Positions 1 through 10,624 of a stretch of 64,000 nucleotides of DNA are shown in pieces. The DNA lies in contig BSBK01001119.1 of NCBI GenBank assembly GCA_027943335.1, forward strand, positions 289,001 to 353,000, in the 5' to 3' direction. Every line of letters begins with the position of its first letter. The first letter of the stretch is position 1. The notes beneath the pieces are model-generated. The model was not told the DNA's origin, searched no databases, and worked only from the letters and a program-made list of their open reading frames with translations. The position numbers and the translations under genes were made by a program. Origin of the DNA: Chamaecyparis obtusa. Lineage: Eukaryota; Streptophyta; Pinopsida; Cupressales; Cupressaceae.

Positions 1-1269
1 GGATCAGTGTTCACTTTTGGGGGGGCTGGGTCCACCCAATTCTACTTTGCATCAGACTAAGTATGGATACTTGGTCTGCTTCTCCAGAGAGAGCTGGAAT
101 CTCGCTATACTCACAAAGAGCATACGTCCCCAGAAAGAGCCATTGGTGGTACGCTAAATTTTGAGAGTCCAAATCCATTATCAATAAGCAAGTTGCTCCA
201 TACTATAAAAATCAAACGAAGGAAGCTTTATGACACAAATAAATAGAACTAACTAATCGAAGCCTTCAGAAAATGCTGGAATTTCGACCTGCTGAAAAGA
301 TGATGCCGACACGACCTAGTTCGGGAAATCAAATTTCATAGCTCCAGTAAAAATCTTAGCTTTCCATGAGGTGTTTTGGTTTTTCGACCAGATCCAAATC
401 CGAAAGTTAGGTAGTTATTTTTTAGTTAGTTTATTGTTTTTCAAAAAAATTTGTAATAAGGGTTGTGTCTTTTCACCCTGAAGAGGTGTGAAATCCACTC
501 AAACACATATATACATAATGTAAAATGTAGAGGGAGGGACATATTCAAATAACCAATTAGAAGAAGAATATTTGTAAGGGAAGATGTAAATATTAAAGCA
601 AGACTTCAATATAAATTTCAATATTATATTTTAATAATAAATAAAAGGTCCTTTTTTCAAGGCAAAGAGATTGCAATTAAAATGTGGATTCCTCCTTTGT
701 GATCAATAAATAGATTATTGAATTATATAGTCAGAGTTCTATTTTGCATTGGATATTTTCTTGCATTCTTTGTTCGAAAATCAGGATAGTGTGAAATATA
801 TATGTGTTTCCTTATCTCTGAATAATCGACTTCCAACCAAAGAAGTTAAATTCCATTTGGACTAACAGAGAATTGCATATAAGATTTGTCTTTTGCAGAG
901 CTTAGGAGTAATTGATGATATTTTTATAAATATTGTCTCATAAAGTTGTACGTAATAATCCTTGTTATAGTTGACTCTATCGCCCGGATAAACAAAGGCA
1001 CTGGTCATTTAAAATCATTGGAATATAATTATTGGAGTTATTAATTGAAGTCATAAATCTATATACTTCTTGCAAGTATCTAATCAATTATTGATAAACC
1101 TTACACAAACATTCAAATCATTTCAAGTAATTGTATAACTTTATATTGATCGATTTTGAGGACTTTTGCCAATCGGAGAACTCATAAGCTTAAATTCGCT
1201 ATAGAAAAGCCTTGAACAAAGTGATTAGGTTCGAAGTGAAGGTTTACCCGCCTAGGTGTAGCAAAGCCT
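1..1269. other. AT-rich stretch without a recognised gene
   Basis: No reading frame of useful length and no recognisable protein similarity on either strand. Short open stretches in the first 250 bases do not resemble any family I know. The end of this stretch (around 1266-1275, 'cctaaagtgt') resembles the bases after the LINE tail (about 3236, 'tccaaagtgtt'), so it may be the flank into which the LINE inserted. Confidence 0.6.
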
Positions 1270-1284
1270 AAAGTGTAGGGGAAT

Positions 1285-2820
1285 TTGGATTATTCCCGTT
1301 TGTTGGCCAGAACTAATTTGGAATCCTATTGGAGAATTGGCAGGCTCTTGGATTTCCAAACTGTGGTTTTGGGAACCAACAAACGGAACAAGCAATTCCT
1401 CTCCATAGGGGGAAGGATTCAGGTTTGTCAAGAAATCTTCTTCCTACAACATTTATTATGCCTCACTTTGGCTATTCAACAGCTACCAAGTTAATGATAT
1501 TCAGAAGAGAACAGGATGTTTTCTTTGGTTAGATGGTAAAGGAAAGAAGAAAAAGCATTCAGTTTATTGGGACTACTATTGCATGGATAAAAGTATGGAT
1601 GAATGGGCCTCAAAGACTTGAAGAAACAAGGAATTGCTCTTGCTACTAAATGGATCATCAAAGCTCTTGAAAGGAATGAAACTTGGAAGGTCTTAATCAG
1701 GAATAACATTGCTCTTGCATCCGCCAAATGTGCTAGGCAATGGAAAGGTCTCTCCATCAGTGATTTTCTTACCAACAGACATGTGATTACACCTGTAGGA
1801 TCTAAAGTATTCCATAGCCTATTTAAGGGTTGGAAGTTAAAGATAAGATCAACAGAAACCGATTTTATCATAACTGCAACAGTATTTTATTGTGCTAGGT
1901 ACATTTGGTGGAACCTTGAGCACAAAGGAAAACAACCTGCACTGCTGCAAGAGTGTTATGCAAAAAAGGGCTCAGCAAGGTATTAAATGCTTTAAAGATG
2001 TTTAAAATTCGCAAATAATGGACTGGGCTTCTCTAAGTTAGATGCATTAGATCCCCCAATCTAATTGGAGGACTTATACAATCTTAAGAGAGGCTTGTAA
2101 GGTCCTGAAGCTTCCTATTGACTGTGTGAAGGATGATGAGCAGTTTGAGGAGTTCAGACGGTTGGATAACAAAGGATGTGCATGGATCTCTGTAGTCTGT
2201 CTAATAGTTCTATTTTTAAATTATTTGAATAACTGTTGGAATGTCAATTTGGATAACCAATTCTGGCAGAAACATTTTAATAATATATGTACCAATGTTC
2301 TTGAGCCTAAAAATGCTTTTTTAAGGTGGCTTTTGAGCTTGCAAAGACTGCCTTACAAAATGCATAAACCTGATACTGACATATGTGCTATTTCCAAGAA
2401 GCCCAAGACTATTAGACACATCCTTTTTTAATATTTTTATGCTAAGAAAATGTGTCTATTTTCTGCACTGGTCCAATTAATTGGGATATCAATATTTACA
2501 ATAAAAGGTTGGAAATCTTAGTTGGTTATGTGAATAATATTGAGAAGATGTACAATGTATTTTCATTGTCACTTTCTACTGAAATTCTTTGATTCATTTG
2601 GAAGGCTAGGAATGATGAGAAATTTAATGGGGTTAGAAGGGCGGTTACTGAGTCCAATAAACGACTCAAATTTTGTTGTTGCAATGCAGGTGATAGTGAC
2701 AATGGAGATTTCTAATGCGAAGTTCATGAATTTGTTAGGAGAGCATTGTGACAGTCAACAGGCAAGAGGTTACATATGGACACATTTGGACCTACAACAT
2801 GGAGACTAATCCTACATTCC
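1285..2820 (+). pseudogene. LINE ORF2 C-terminal region (RT thumb to zf-RVT domain), broken
   Basis: Pieces appear in the order expected for plant LINE ORF2. Positions 1285-1530 resemble the thumb region ('GGRIQVCQE'). Positions 1603-1986 carry 'QGIALATKWIIKALE' and 'ETWKVLIRNNI', followed by 'YIWWNLEHKGKQPALLQ'. Positions 2126-2431 carry the zf-RVT zinc-binding module ('LRWLLSLQRLPYK' then a 'C..S/K..ETI.H.LF'-like end, with the first cysteine partner degraded). Around 2590-2700 a third frame reads 'IWKARNDEKFNG', another LINE hallmark. At least two frameshifts and several stops separate the pieces, so this is dead. The product would have been the polymerase that copies LINE RNA at the nicked target. 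Confidence 0.75.
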
Positions 2821-3236
2821 ATAAAGAACTTATGGAATTCCATAACTAGTACAATGACAAAGAAGAAAACAAATCTGACAAGAAGGAAAAGCATGACACA
2901 CGAGTCTACTTCAACACTGACGGGAATTCAGATATTGAAGCAATAAGATCCAATGAGGATCCCTCTGTTGTATCTCCCCCATCAGGCCACTGGGAGTGGG
3001 AAACCTACAGTGAGACCCGGACATACTGAACAGTTTGACTTACTTTGATATGTCAACTAGTAAAATGATGTAATATAACATTTTGTTTCAGTAATATGTA
3101 TAGCAGTCAGTCTTCTTTTTGGTAGTTCTGATCTTGGGCAGCGGCTACATGCTTGATTCAGCGGTGTAACACTCTTTGATTACTCCAAAACTCGAATACT
3201 GTAATGTGTTTTATCTATATGTAATATATAAAAAAA
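2821..3236 (+). other. LINE 3' UTR and A-rich tail
   Basis: After the last recognisable ORF2 codons the sequence is non-coding, rich in T and A, and ends in 'atataaaaaaat'. This matches the layout of plant LINE 3' ends. No separate gene is visible. Confidence 0.5.
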
Positions 3237-3800
3237 TCCAAAGTGTTTAATGAATTTCAAAGGTTGAAAGCATTACTAGGGCAAAAGTCAAGTTGTAACA
3301 CAACCACTCGTAGATGATCTAATAATGAAGGCGACTTCTCTTCCAAAGATATCAAGAACTTTTGTGCTAAACATAGCATCATAAGAGAATTCACCACACC
3401 CTACAGTCCACAGCAAAATGGAGTAGTTGTGAGACAAAATTGTACTATAATAGAGATGCACAAATCTATGATGGAGAATAGGAATGTTCCCAAGAGGTTT
3501 TGGGTTGAGGCATTGTATGCTATAGTTTATTTTCTAAACAGGTCTCACACACTAGGGGGAGCATGGTCTGGGAGAAAATCGATAGGCATCCTAAGATCTT
3601 TGGTTCCAATATATATGCTTGGATTCCAGATGAAAAGAAAACCTAATTAGATCCTAAGAGTAAAAAATCGATGCTTACACAATATAGTGACAAACTTAAG
3701 CCCTACAAGTTGACTGATGTTGAAGCTAATTGCTTATATTTCAGCAGAAATATTGTGATTGATGAGGAAATAGGGCCTTCCTAAACATCTCCAGAGTTAT
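3229..3800 (+). pseudogene. Ty1/copia integrase core fragment (element G)
   Basis: Reads through 'KVFNEFQRLKA', 'FSSKDIKNFCAKHSIIREF', 'TPYSPQQNGVV', then 'MENRNVPKRFW' and 'YFLNRS', the rve integrase core of plant copia elements. It continues to 'DPKSKKSM' and 'CLYFSRNIVIDEE', the segment just after the core. Integrase joins element DNA to the host chromosome with a D,D,E triad. Here the second-Asp region is altered (N-N-E-G-D-F where S-D-N-G-G-E-F is usual) and the Glu after 'QQNGVV' is Val, so this copy is catalytically dead besides carrying stops. Confidence 0.8.
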
Positions 3801-4333
3801 AGATTACTAAAGACAACCCTATTATAGCTAGGGATTTAGGTGTTCAACATTAGGAAGCTCCACCTGAAGGGGGAGATTCAAAGAACAAGTAGATAGACCC
3901 GATTTTTATTGACGATAACCTAGATCAGCATTTAAATGACACAAATACAAGAAGCCGAAGTCATGATGACAATGTGGATTTGGATGTAGAACCTTCTAAG
4001 AGGAGACCAAAGTAGTCGACAAGCACCATTGGAGATGTCCAAATAAGTGAAATGATCAAGGGTAGATCATCAAGAGGCAAGGGTAATACAAACTTGGTTA
4101 ACATTTCTCTCATGGCCAATAATCAAGGAGTGTATGAGCCATAAGTGTTTTCCAAGGAAAAAGGAAAACTTGAATTGGAAAAGGCCTAAAAAATGAATAT
4201 GAGTCCTGTGAAGAATGGCAATTGAGATCTTTCGCATCTTCCACAAGTAAAGAAACCCATTGGCTGCAAATAAGTGTACAAGGTCAAGTACGGACTAAAT
4301 GGTACACTTAACAAGTACAAAGGTAGGTTGGTC
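3801..4333 (+). pseudogene. Ty1/copia connecting region and RT N-terminus (element G)
   Basis: About 340 bases of acidic linker without a conserved motif are followed, from about 4140, by the start of the copia reverse transcriptase: 'NMSPVKNG', a 'KKPIGCK' motif and 'YKVKYGLNGTLNKYKGRLV'. The frame is interrupted at 4334 in the middle of the motif normally read as K-A-R-L-V-A-K-G, and the missing 'VAKG' follows at 5771. The RT fragment is therefore split by an insertion and was not truncated. Confidence 0.75.
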
Positions 4334-5769
4334 TGACAGTCCCAACCGGTGCTGAGAGGGGAGGGGTGAATCAGCACCTATAAAACTTATCTATTGAATC
4401 TAATGAAGTGAACTTATGATTGTCAACAAAACAAAATTCAAGCATCAAAGTAACATCAAGCAATCAATCACAGAGTGACACCAGATTTATCACGTGGAAA
4501 CCCAAATCGGGTGAAAACTACGGTGTGAGGAGACCTCACAAATTTTGTACTCTTCTGGAGTATGCCCTGTTAGAACCCTTTCCTGTTAAAGGATTACAAC
4601 GCACTATTAGATGCGACCCAGTTAAGGGATTTGATACAATAAGGCCAGTTAGTGCCTGCCTGGTTAGAGGACTTAGAACACCTGAAAAGATGTCACCCGG
4701 TTAAAGGATTTAGTACAAGGGACCTATTAAAGTCCACCCAAAATACTGGGATTTAACTATTGTAATTGTTAGAAAACAATAGAAGGATTGACCTTTTACA
4801 CATGGCTTTGCATAGCCTGATAAGATCTTTGTTATGCTCAACTAAAAAACATCACCGGTCGCCGATGGTATGTTCTCCTTTACTGTAGTGCTTCTTTGCA
4901 CACTCTTCTCTCTTTTCTTCTCTTTTCTATTCACCTTGGCTTCTTCAACGTACAGGTTCACTCTTTTCTCTTGGCAAAATGAGGGCAACCTATATTCTTG
5001 ATAGGTAGAAGAATATATAGAGTTCTTTCCCTAATTGCGCTTCTCATGCATGACCTAATTACAGATCTTCTTTGGATTCATCACCCAGAAAAGTATTAGT
5101 TTTCTGAGGAAACATCCGATGCATGCCCTTGCTTTAACTACTTTATGAAGAAAACAATAGATGCGTGTCAATCACCTTTCCCTTGTATGAGATAACTCCA
5201 TGTTTTAAAGTCATAGACTTCGGCTTTAAAACCTTTAAACGCGCCTCAAACCGATCACCATGTTAACTCAAAGTCTTCCGGATTTAGTGCAGTAAATCTC
5301 AGTCAAAGAGTTGGTTTAAACAGATAGTTGACTATGACTTCCCCTGTTCTTCTTATCATACCGAAGTCTTCACTTGATCAGTTGAGATCCTCATGTTGTG
5401 AACAAGTAAGAACTTTGAACTGTCACTTTTTCTTCCTCTGCTTACCGGTTGCACCTTTTCCTCGGTTGCGTAGTTGACACCGGTTGTATCCCGGTCCTCA
5501 ATTGAATCCTTTCCTTGGCTGTCGATGCATTTTGCTTAGTGACTAGTTTCTTTTGATGAGCAGATATAGTCTCTTCTTTCTTGCATAGTATCACCGGTTG
5601 TCAAACCAGTCTCTTTACATACCGATCCACCACTAGTGTTCTCCTTAGATCTTTAGATCTTAGATTGAGATGACAAAGCATCTCTTTCCTCTTTTGCCAA
5701 TCAATGACAATACTTTAATTGCCATGTACCGGTAGCAGGCTTACCGATTACCATCTCTTAATGCCAACA
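4334..5769 (-). mobile_element. Solo LTR, minus orientation, inside element G reverse transcriptase
   Basis: The 1436-base block starts 'tgacag' and ends 'ccaaca' (TG..CA on the plus strand). It interrupts the G reverse transcriptase exactly between two halves of one motif and is flanked by a 4-base repeat ggtc (4330-4333 and 5770-5773; five-base flanks tggtc/aggtc). Read on the minus strand, its terminal part carries the U5-like module seen in several LTRs here: a 'tgattcaccccyccyctc' run near the end. There is no primer site or internal region, so it is a solo LTR left by LTR-LTR recombination. The open stretch at 4420-4704 inside it has no support as a gene. Confidence 0.8.
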
Positions 5770-6968
5770 GGTCGCTAAAGGAATCTCAAAAAGAGAGGGC
5801 ACTGACTACAAGGAGACCTTTGCTTCTACAGCAAAGATGAGCACGATTCAATTGGTTCTATCCAAGACTACTTCATTTGGAGGAAGAAGTGTACATGACT
5901 CAACCACAAGGTTTTCAATTTGCAGGGAATGAGCACCTCATATGTAGATTGAAGAAAGCTCTATATGGCCTAAAGCAGGCACCCAAGGTATGGTACATCA
6001 AAATCAACAAGCATTTGATTGAATAGAAATTTCAATATAGTCCTTCCATTGCCAATCCATAGATCAAAAGTGTGGGTGACAATCTCATTCTTCTCATCAT
6101 ATGTGGATGATAGTATTATTACAGGTAGTGAGGAAAGTGCTATTGAATAGATCAAATCTAATATTAGTAAAATTTTCGACATGACTGATTTAGGCCTCTA
6201 GAATTACTTTCTAGGAGTAGAAGTTTGGCAAACAAGTGACAATTTTTTTATTTTTCAATCCAAATATGCTAGGAGTTTACTCAATGAATTCCCAATAACA
6301 TATTGCAAAATCTCATCAACACCTTTGGAGAAAGGGCTGAAACATTCAGCTAAAACCAGCTCAAAGGTAGTTAATCTGTAAGCATAATGGAAACTAGTGG
6401 CAACATTATATATCTTACAACCACCAAGCTAGACTTGAGCTTTGTTGTGAGTTTTGTTTCTAGATTCAATACAACACCAATTGTAAAAGCATGGGTTCAC
6501 AAATTCGAAATGGGCATGTTATGTTGATGCTAAAAAATCCACCTCTAGATATGTTTTCAACCATGGCACGGCTGCACTCACATAGACTGGCAAGAAGCAA
6601 GAAGCAAGAAGCAATAGCTCTCTCCTCCACTGAAGCAATTTGTCAAGAAAAATAAAAGTCAGCATGTGAGATAATATGGCTCAAAAGGATGCTTTCAGAT
6701 GTGAAAATGCCACAAAAGCAAAGCCTTCACCCTTTCTTTCTGAAAATTAAGGGGTGTTCAAACTCTCCAAGAATGAAATCTTCCAAAAGTGTACTAAACA
6801 CGTAGAGCTACATTGTTACTTCATTACACAACTTGTAGAAGATGGCTTGGTTGTAGTTTATTCCTTCAAAAGATCAAACCACAAACATCCTTACCCTTTT
6901 GGTCCTAACAAATCTGTAAAACTTCAAGATAGGTTCGTAGTTAGTAGACTGACCTTTAAGGGAGGTAT
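5770..6968 (+). pseudogene. Ty1/copia reverse transcriptase and RNase H remainder (element G)
   Basis: The frame resumes with 'VAKGISKREGTDYKETFA' (5772 on), then 'LICRLKKALYGLKQAPKVWY' (about 5938-5998), the catalytic 'YVDD' (6100-6111), and 'MTDLGL..YFLGVEV' (about 6181-6225). RNase H traces follow at about 6500-6690 ('EAIALSSTEA' in a shifted frame) and 6754-6984 ('KCTKHVELHCYF', 'QLVEDG'). These are the usual copia RT and RNase H blocks. Frameshifts and many TAG/TGA stops show it is long inactive. Confidence 0.8.
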
Positions 6969-7188
6969 CCAGTTAATATTTTAAAATGTAATGATCAATT
7001 AGCTTTCAGGATAGATTTTAAGAATCTTCTCTAATAAATCATGTTGACTTTAAGATATTGTTTTTTCCATAGTAGATGTCAATCTTATTCTCTTTGGATA
7101 AGGTATTTCTAATATTATATAGAGATGCTTTTGCTGCCTTTTTAACTGATTATAGGAAATCTTGGTAAATTTTTGTATTCTATTTTTG
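6969..7188 (+). repeat. Probable start of the 3' LTR of element G
   Basis: A purine-rich 'ctttaagggaggt' (6953-6965) lies just after the RNase H end, as a polypurine tract would. The AT-rich sequence from about 6970 has a TATA-like 'attatataga' (about 7113). It is cut at 7188 by element A; its continuation should lie right of 27203. No second copy was found for comparison, so the LTR call rests on position. Confidence 0.4.
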
Positions 7189-8882
7189 TGTCATGTCCCC
7201 TCCTTAGACTGATCAGCAGTTGGCAGAGGGTTGACCAATCAATTAAGTTCTTGTAGGTCAATAGTAAGGATAGGGGACTTAGTTAGTGGTCGTGGAGCTT
7301 TGCAGGGGCTCTGGAGTCGTTTCATACATTCAGATGGCAATTCCTACTTTTTAGGAGGGATCCTTGTTTTTAAGGAATGGCTGAGAATTGGTTCCGGGGT
7401 GTCTATGGACCATTCTAGATGATTTGAGACCATCTCCTAAATTTTAGAGAGAGGCCTGTAGGACTCCGGCATCATCAATGATCATGTGGCTTAAGTCAGA
7501 TTCCAAATCTAAGTCCAAAGGAGCATTTTAGGAATAAATTGGGAAATATTTAAATATTTCCTAAGTTGGGATTTAAATAAATAATAATAGAGTGAATTAT
7601 TATAATCACTTTATATTATAATAAGGCCATGGGCCCATCTCCCTAGGTGGTATAACTTATAAGTTGTTTTAAAAGATGTTTTAGGAATAAATCGGGAAAT
7701 ATTTAAATATTTCCTAAGTTGGGATTTAAACAAATAATAATAAAGTGAATTATTATAATCTCACTTTATATTATGATAAGTTATAATAAGGCCATGGGCC
7801 CATCTCCCTGGGTGGTTTAACTTATAAGTTGTTTTATAAGATGTTTTATTTGCCACAAGGCTAATTCCCACATTTGGATCGAGTTACTTGAGGAGGGCAA
7901 TATTTTAATAAAGTTTATGAAATAAAATGGAGGGAAAGAGAATTCGGATGGCTAGGGTTGAGAGAGGGAAAAAAAAGAAGTTTGGGGGCTTTATTTGCAC
8001 ATCCAGGTTTTATTATTTTCATTGCAGATTGAGGTTAGAGCTCTGGTTTTCAGGGTTTGCAGCATACTCACTCTTCAAGAATGAAAACTCTTGAAGAATC
8101 CCAGCTGAGTGTACCCCCAGCTTGCCTGTAGTTTGTGTAATCATTGTTATATCAGCTGGAAAGAGCATTTGGGCATTGATTTTCTTGAGAGGTTATTGTA
8201 TTAGTTTGGAAAAGAGGCAAAATACCTTATTAAATTTGCAGATACGACCTGCGGCAACAGATCAGACTTTTCAAAGCATCCGAGTCAAGGTCGTACAACA
8301 CCAAGAGAGAGTAGACAACTTTGAGGGGAGAGAAATAATGTAGCAGCAGGTCGATTGGGTTAGAAACATTCCAAAGTTGCAGATCAGTTGATTTTGTCAG
8401 CATTACAATTAATTTGTGAGCCTCCGGCATTTCTGTACAGCTTCAGGCCGTAACATTATCCATCCAGGCTAGGGTTTGTTCACAATTTTCAGTCATACCA
8501 GGCAAGTACGTTCATTGTTGCAGATCTCAGTGGGACAGCTAACATTGTTTCAGAATTGATTGAGGATTTATTACACTTGATTGCTAAATCTTTCCCAACT
8601 AGACGTACAGCCTACTACAGCTCTGCCACTTCAGTTTTGAAATGAATAATAAAAAATTCAGAATACCTCTTATATTTGTTTGCACTTGTTTAATTTCATT
8701 TTGCGATCAGGTTATTTCCTATTTTTGTAATTCATCTAAAAAGGACAAAAATCAGAAAAACACAAAAAATATCAGAAAATTTAAAACTCAAAAAAATTAG
8801 ACTTTCTTCATCATACATTGGTCAGTCAAAATCCCAAACACAATCAGCTATTGGCCGTCAAATTCCTATTGGGGATCTTTCA
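7189..8882 (+). repeat. 5' LTR of element A
   Basis: Starts 'tgtcatgtcccc' and ends 'ggggatctttca'. The same sequence recurs at 20817-27198 (interrupted by C). It holds a 153-base tandem duplication (7526 on) that the 3' LTR lacks. An open stretch at 8122-8343 recurs in the 3' LTR at 26437-26658, but only because the LTRs are copies; it shows no protein-like feature and is not called. The 'tgtnatgtcccc' start is shared with element B and the solo LTR at 54102. Confidence 0.9.
7526..7848 (+). repeat. Tandem duplication within the 5' LTR of A
   Basis: The unit beginning 'ttttaggaataaat' at 7526 is repeated at 7679, an offset of 153 bases, including the marker 'ggccatgggcccatctccc' in each copy. 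The second copy has an extra 'tcactttatattatgataag'-type segment. The 3' LTR of A (about 21184-21350) has a single copy, so the duplication arose after insertion or was lost on one side. Confidence 0.85.
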
Positions 8883-8883
8883 G

Positions 8884-8895
8884 TGGTGTCAAAGC
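8884..8895 (+). other. Primer binding site of element A
   Basis: 'tggtgtcaaagc' one base after the LTR end resembles the plant initiator-tRNA-Met primer site (tggtatcagagc), with changes at two or three positions. It marks where minus-strand DNA synthesis would start. Confidence 0.7.
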
Positions 8896-9317
8896 ATAAT
8901 CCTACCAGCCTAAGGGTTTTGAGTTCACTTCTATGCATCTGGACAGATCTGAGATATACAGGTATTACATCCGCAGGAGAGCTCAGGAATAGGTAGATCA
9001 CAATACAGAAGATCCTACAGATACAAGTGACTTACATGATAGCAGTAGGTAAAATCCATAGGAGGATCCTAACTGAGAGTTGTTTAGGACTCTCGTGGAC
9101 ACACAACAACGAATAGCATAGGCATTAGATAGGCTACACGATATCCTTGATCAGTTCAAGTCGGGTCGTCATAGAGATAGGCATCGTGTACGAGACAAAA
9201 GAAGTAGGTCTATTTCAATTGCAGGCAATTGTGAGAGTAGCAGGGCTCCTTCCTCAGATGACAGACCATATGGCTCTCCTAGATGGGATAGGACAAGCAT
9301 ACATACAGCTGATAGGT
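8896..9317 (+). pseudogene. gag N-terminal part of element A, split by B
   Basis: A degenerate coding stretch rich in Arg and Ser ('RHRDRHRVRDKRSRSIS', about 9167-9220) precedes the insertion point of B and continues at 16466 after B. It is the basic N-terminal part of a gypsy gag, the structural protein that packages element RNA. Its 3' end is interrupted by B with target duplication taggt/taggc. Confidence 0.6.
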
Positions 9318-10503
9318 TGTAATGTCCCCTTCTAGCTAGAGACATCATTCTAGCTATTGATTAGCCTATCATTGGACCCTCATAGGCTAGTAGAGACGGA
9401 TAGAGGGTCAATTTGTGCACAGAGGAGATATGTTTATCTGATGATTCGACTTTTGTAGAGCTCAATATCCTTGATTTGGTATGGAGAGGTTTCAGACTCC
9501 ATTTGTTTGAGTTTTGCTATTTTTAGTAACTTTTAGAGTCATAGAGGTGGACCCCTGCTATTTTTAGAAATATTATTTCGTCACATGGGAAATTATTATG
9601 CCAACTCTAGTTTCAGACGGTTAAGTCAAATTCACATTTTTGAGGGAGTAATTCAGTTTTCAGTGGTTATATATTAATTAAATGGCAAAGGATTTAATAT
9701 TAAGTTGTAAATTGACTTTATATTAAATCTCTTGAGTGATGGGTCTAAGTATCGTGAAGGGAGCCAAATTAATGTATTAATTTATTGACAGGTTTTCCTA
9801 AGTCTAAATCATTAAATTTATTTAATGATTATATTTTTAATGCCTTAAAGAAAGAAATCGCAGCATTATAAGGAATTGCGATTTAAGGTTGGAAAGCCTA
9901 TTTATGCTTGATGGGACAAGGAAAACATCCATTGTTATTTTGCAAATTGATCATTGTGATTTTGGGCTCTGAGAAGGAGTTTCAGCTTTGCCATTGAAGA
10001 ACGTAGTTCTTTTGTGTGTATCCATTTGAGCTCATGAAATATCCAGTGAATTTGAAATTTTAGAGAGTTTCATCCAGAGACTCTATTTGTGCTTCAGCAT
10101 TATTAGTTTTAGCAACAAAAAGAAGAAGATAGTATTTAATTGTAGTTTTATGGAGGAATAAGTCGCAGCCATTATCCTCTTTCAGATTTACAACCACAAC
10201 ATTGTAGAATTGAAATAAATAAGTTCTTGTAGCAGCTGGTGTATTCTCTCAGGTTTTTTATGCATTTCGTAGTTGCCTTTGTTAATCACTTTCCAATAAA
10301 GGATTGTCTTGATTTCCTTTTGTATTTCATTTGGAAAATAAATGGAAGTTGTAGCAGTTAATTGAATAGTTTCAGAATTTCAGATTATTGCATATTTGCT
10401 TTTTATTTCTAAACCCTTGAAAATCCAAAAAATTCATAAACTTACAAACAACAAATTGAGATAAACGTCTGCAGCAGTTAAGGACCAATTTGGGGTTCTT
10501 ACA
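9318..10503 (+). repeat. 5' LTR of element B
   Basis: Begins 'tgtaatgtcccc' and ends 'ggggttcttaca', immediately followed by g and the primer site. Its copy lies at 15276-16460. A TATA-like 'ggttatatattaatta' lies about a third of the way in (about 9666), present in both copies, and is a candidate core promoter. Confidence 0.93.
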
Positions 10504-10504
10504 G

Positions 10505-10516
10505 TGGTATGAGAGC
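10505..10516 (+). other. Primer binding site of element B
   Basis: 'tggtatgagagc' one base after the LTR differs at one position from the initiator-tRNA-Met primer site tggtatcagagc. Confidence 0.8.
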
Positions 10517-10624
10517 TAAATCCTGCCATCCTAGGGTTTAGTAATTATTCGTCCACACAGGTATTACACACGCAGGAGAGCCTTACTTGAAGGTGAATAG
10601 GTCTTAGAACCACAGTCGAGCACC

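Larger units (their letters stand above)
1270..3236 (+). mobile_element. 5'-truncated plant LINE (non-LTR retrotransposon), 3' end only
   Basis: The stretch encodes broken pieces of the C-terminal part of a plant LINE ORF2, followed by an AT-rich 3' UTR ending in an A-rich tail (about 3225-3234). The endonuclease and catalytic reverse-transcriptase core are absent, which fits the usual 5' truncation during target-primed reverse transcription. A possible short target duplication is 'cctaaagtgt' (about 1267) against 'tccaaagtgt' (about 3235); it is imperfect. Just after the tail, sequence typical of Ty1/copia integrase begins, so the LINE probably inserted next to or into copia element G. Confidence 0.75.
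3229..7188 (+). mobile_element. Degenerate Ty1/copia retrotransposon G (integrase to 3' LTR start)
   Basis: Remnants of a copia pol gene occur in the correct order: integrase core (3229-3800), connecting region (3800-4140), reverse transcriptase (4140-4333, resuming at 5770), RNase H (about 6500-6960), then a probable 3' LTR from about 6970. The gag, protease and 5' LTR are absent upstream, where a LINE lies instead. The body is cut twice by later insertions: a solo LTR (4334-5769) and, at 7189, the 20-kb element A. Its right part should resume after 27203. Many stops and frameshifts mark it as one of the oldest layers here. Confidence 0.8.

Noticed and set aside
4420..4704. 94-codon open stretch on the plus strand
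   Set aside because: It lies wholly inside the minus-strand solo LTR at 4334-5769 and has no protein-like motif.
8122..8343. 73-codon ORF recurring at 26437-26658
   Set aside because: Both copies lie at the same place in the two LTRs of A, so the recurrence comes from LTR duplication. Substitutions between them do not favour silent changes by eye.
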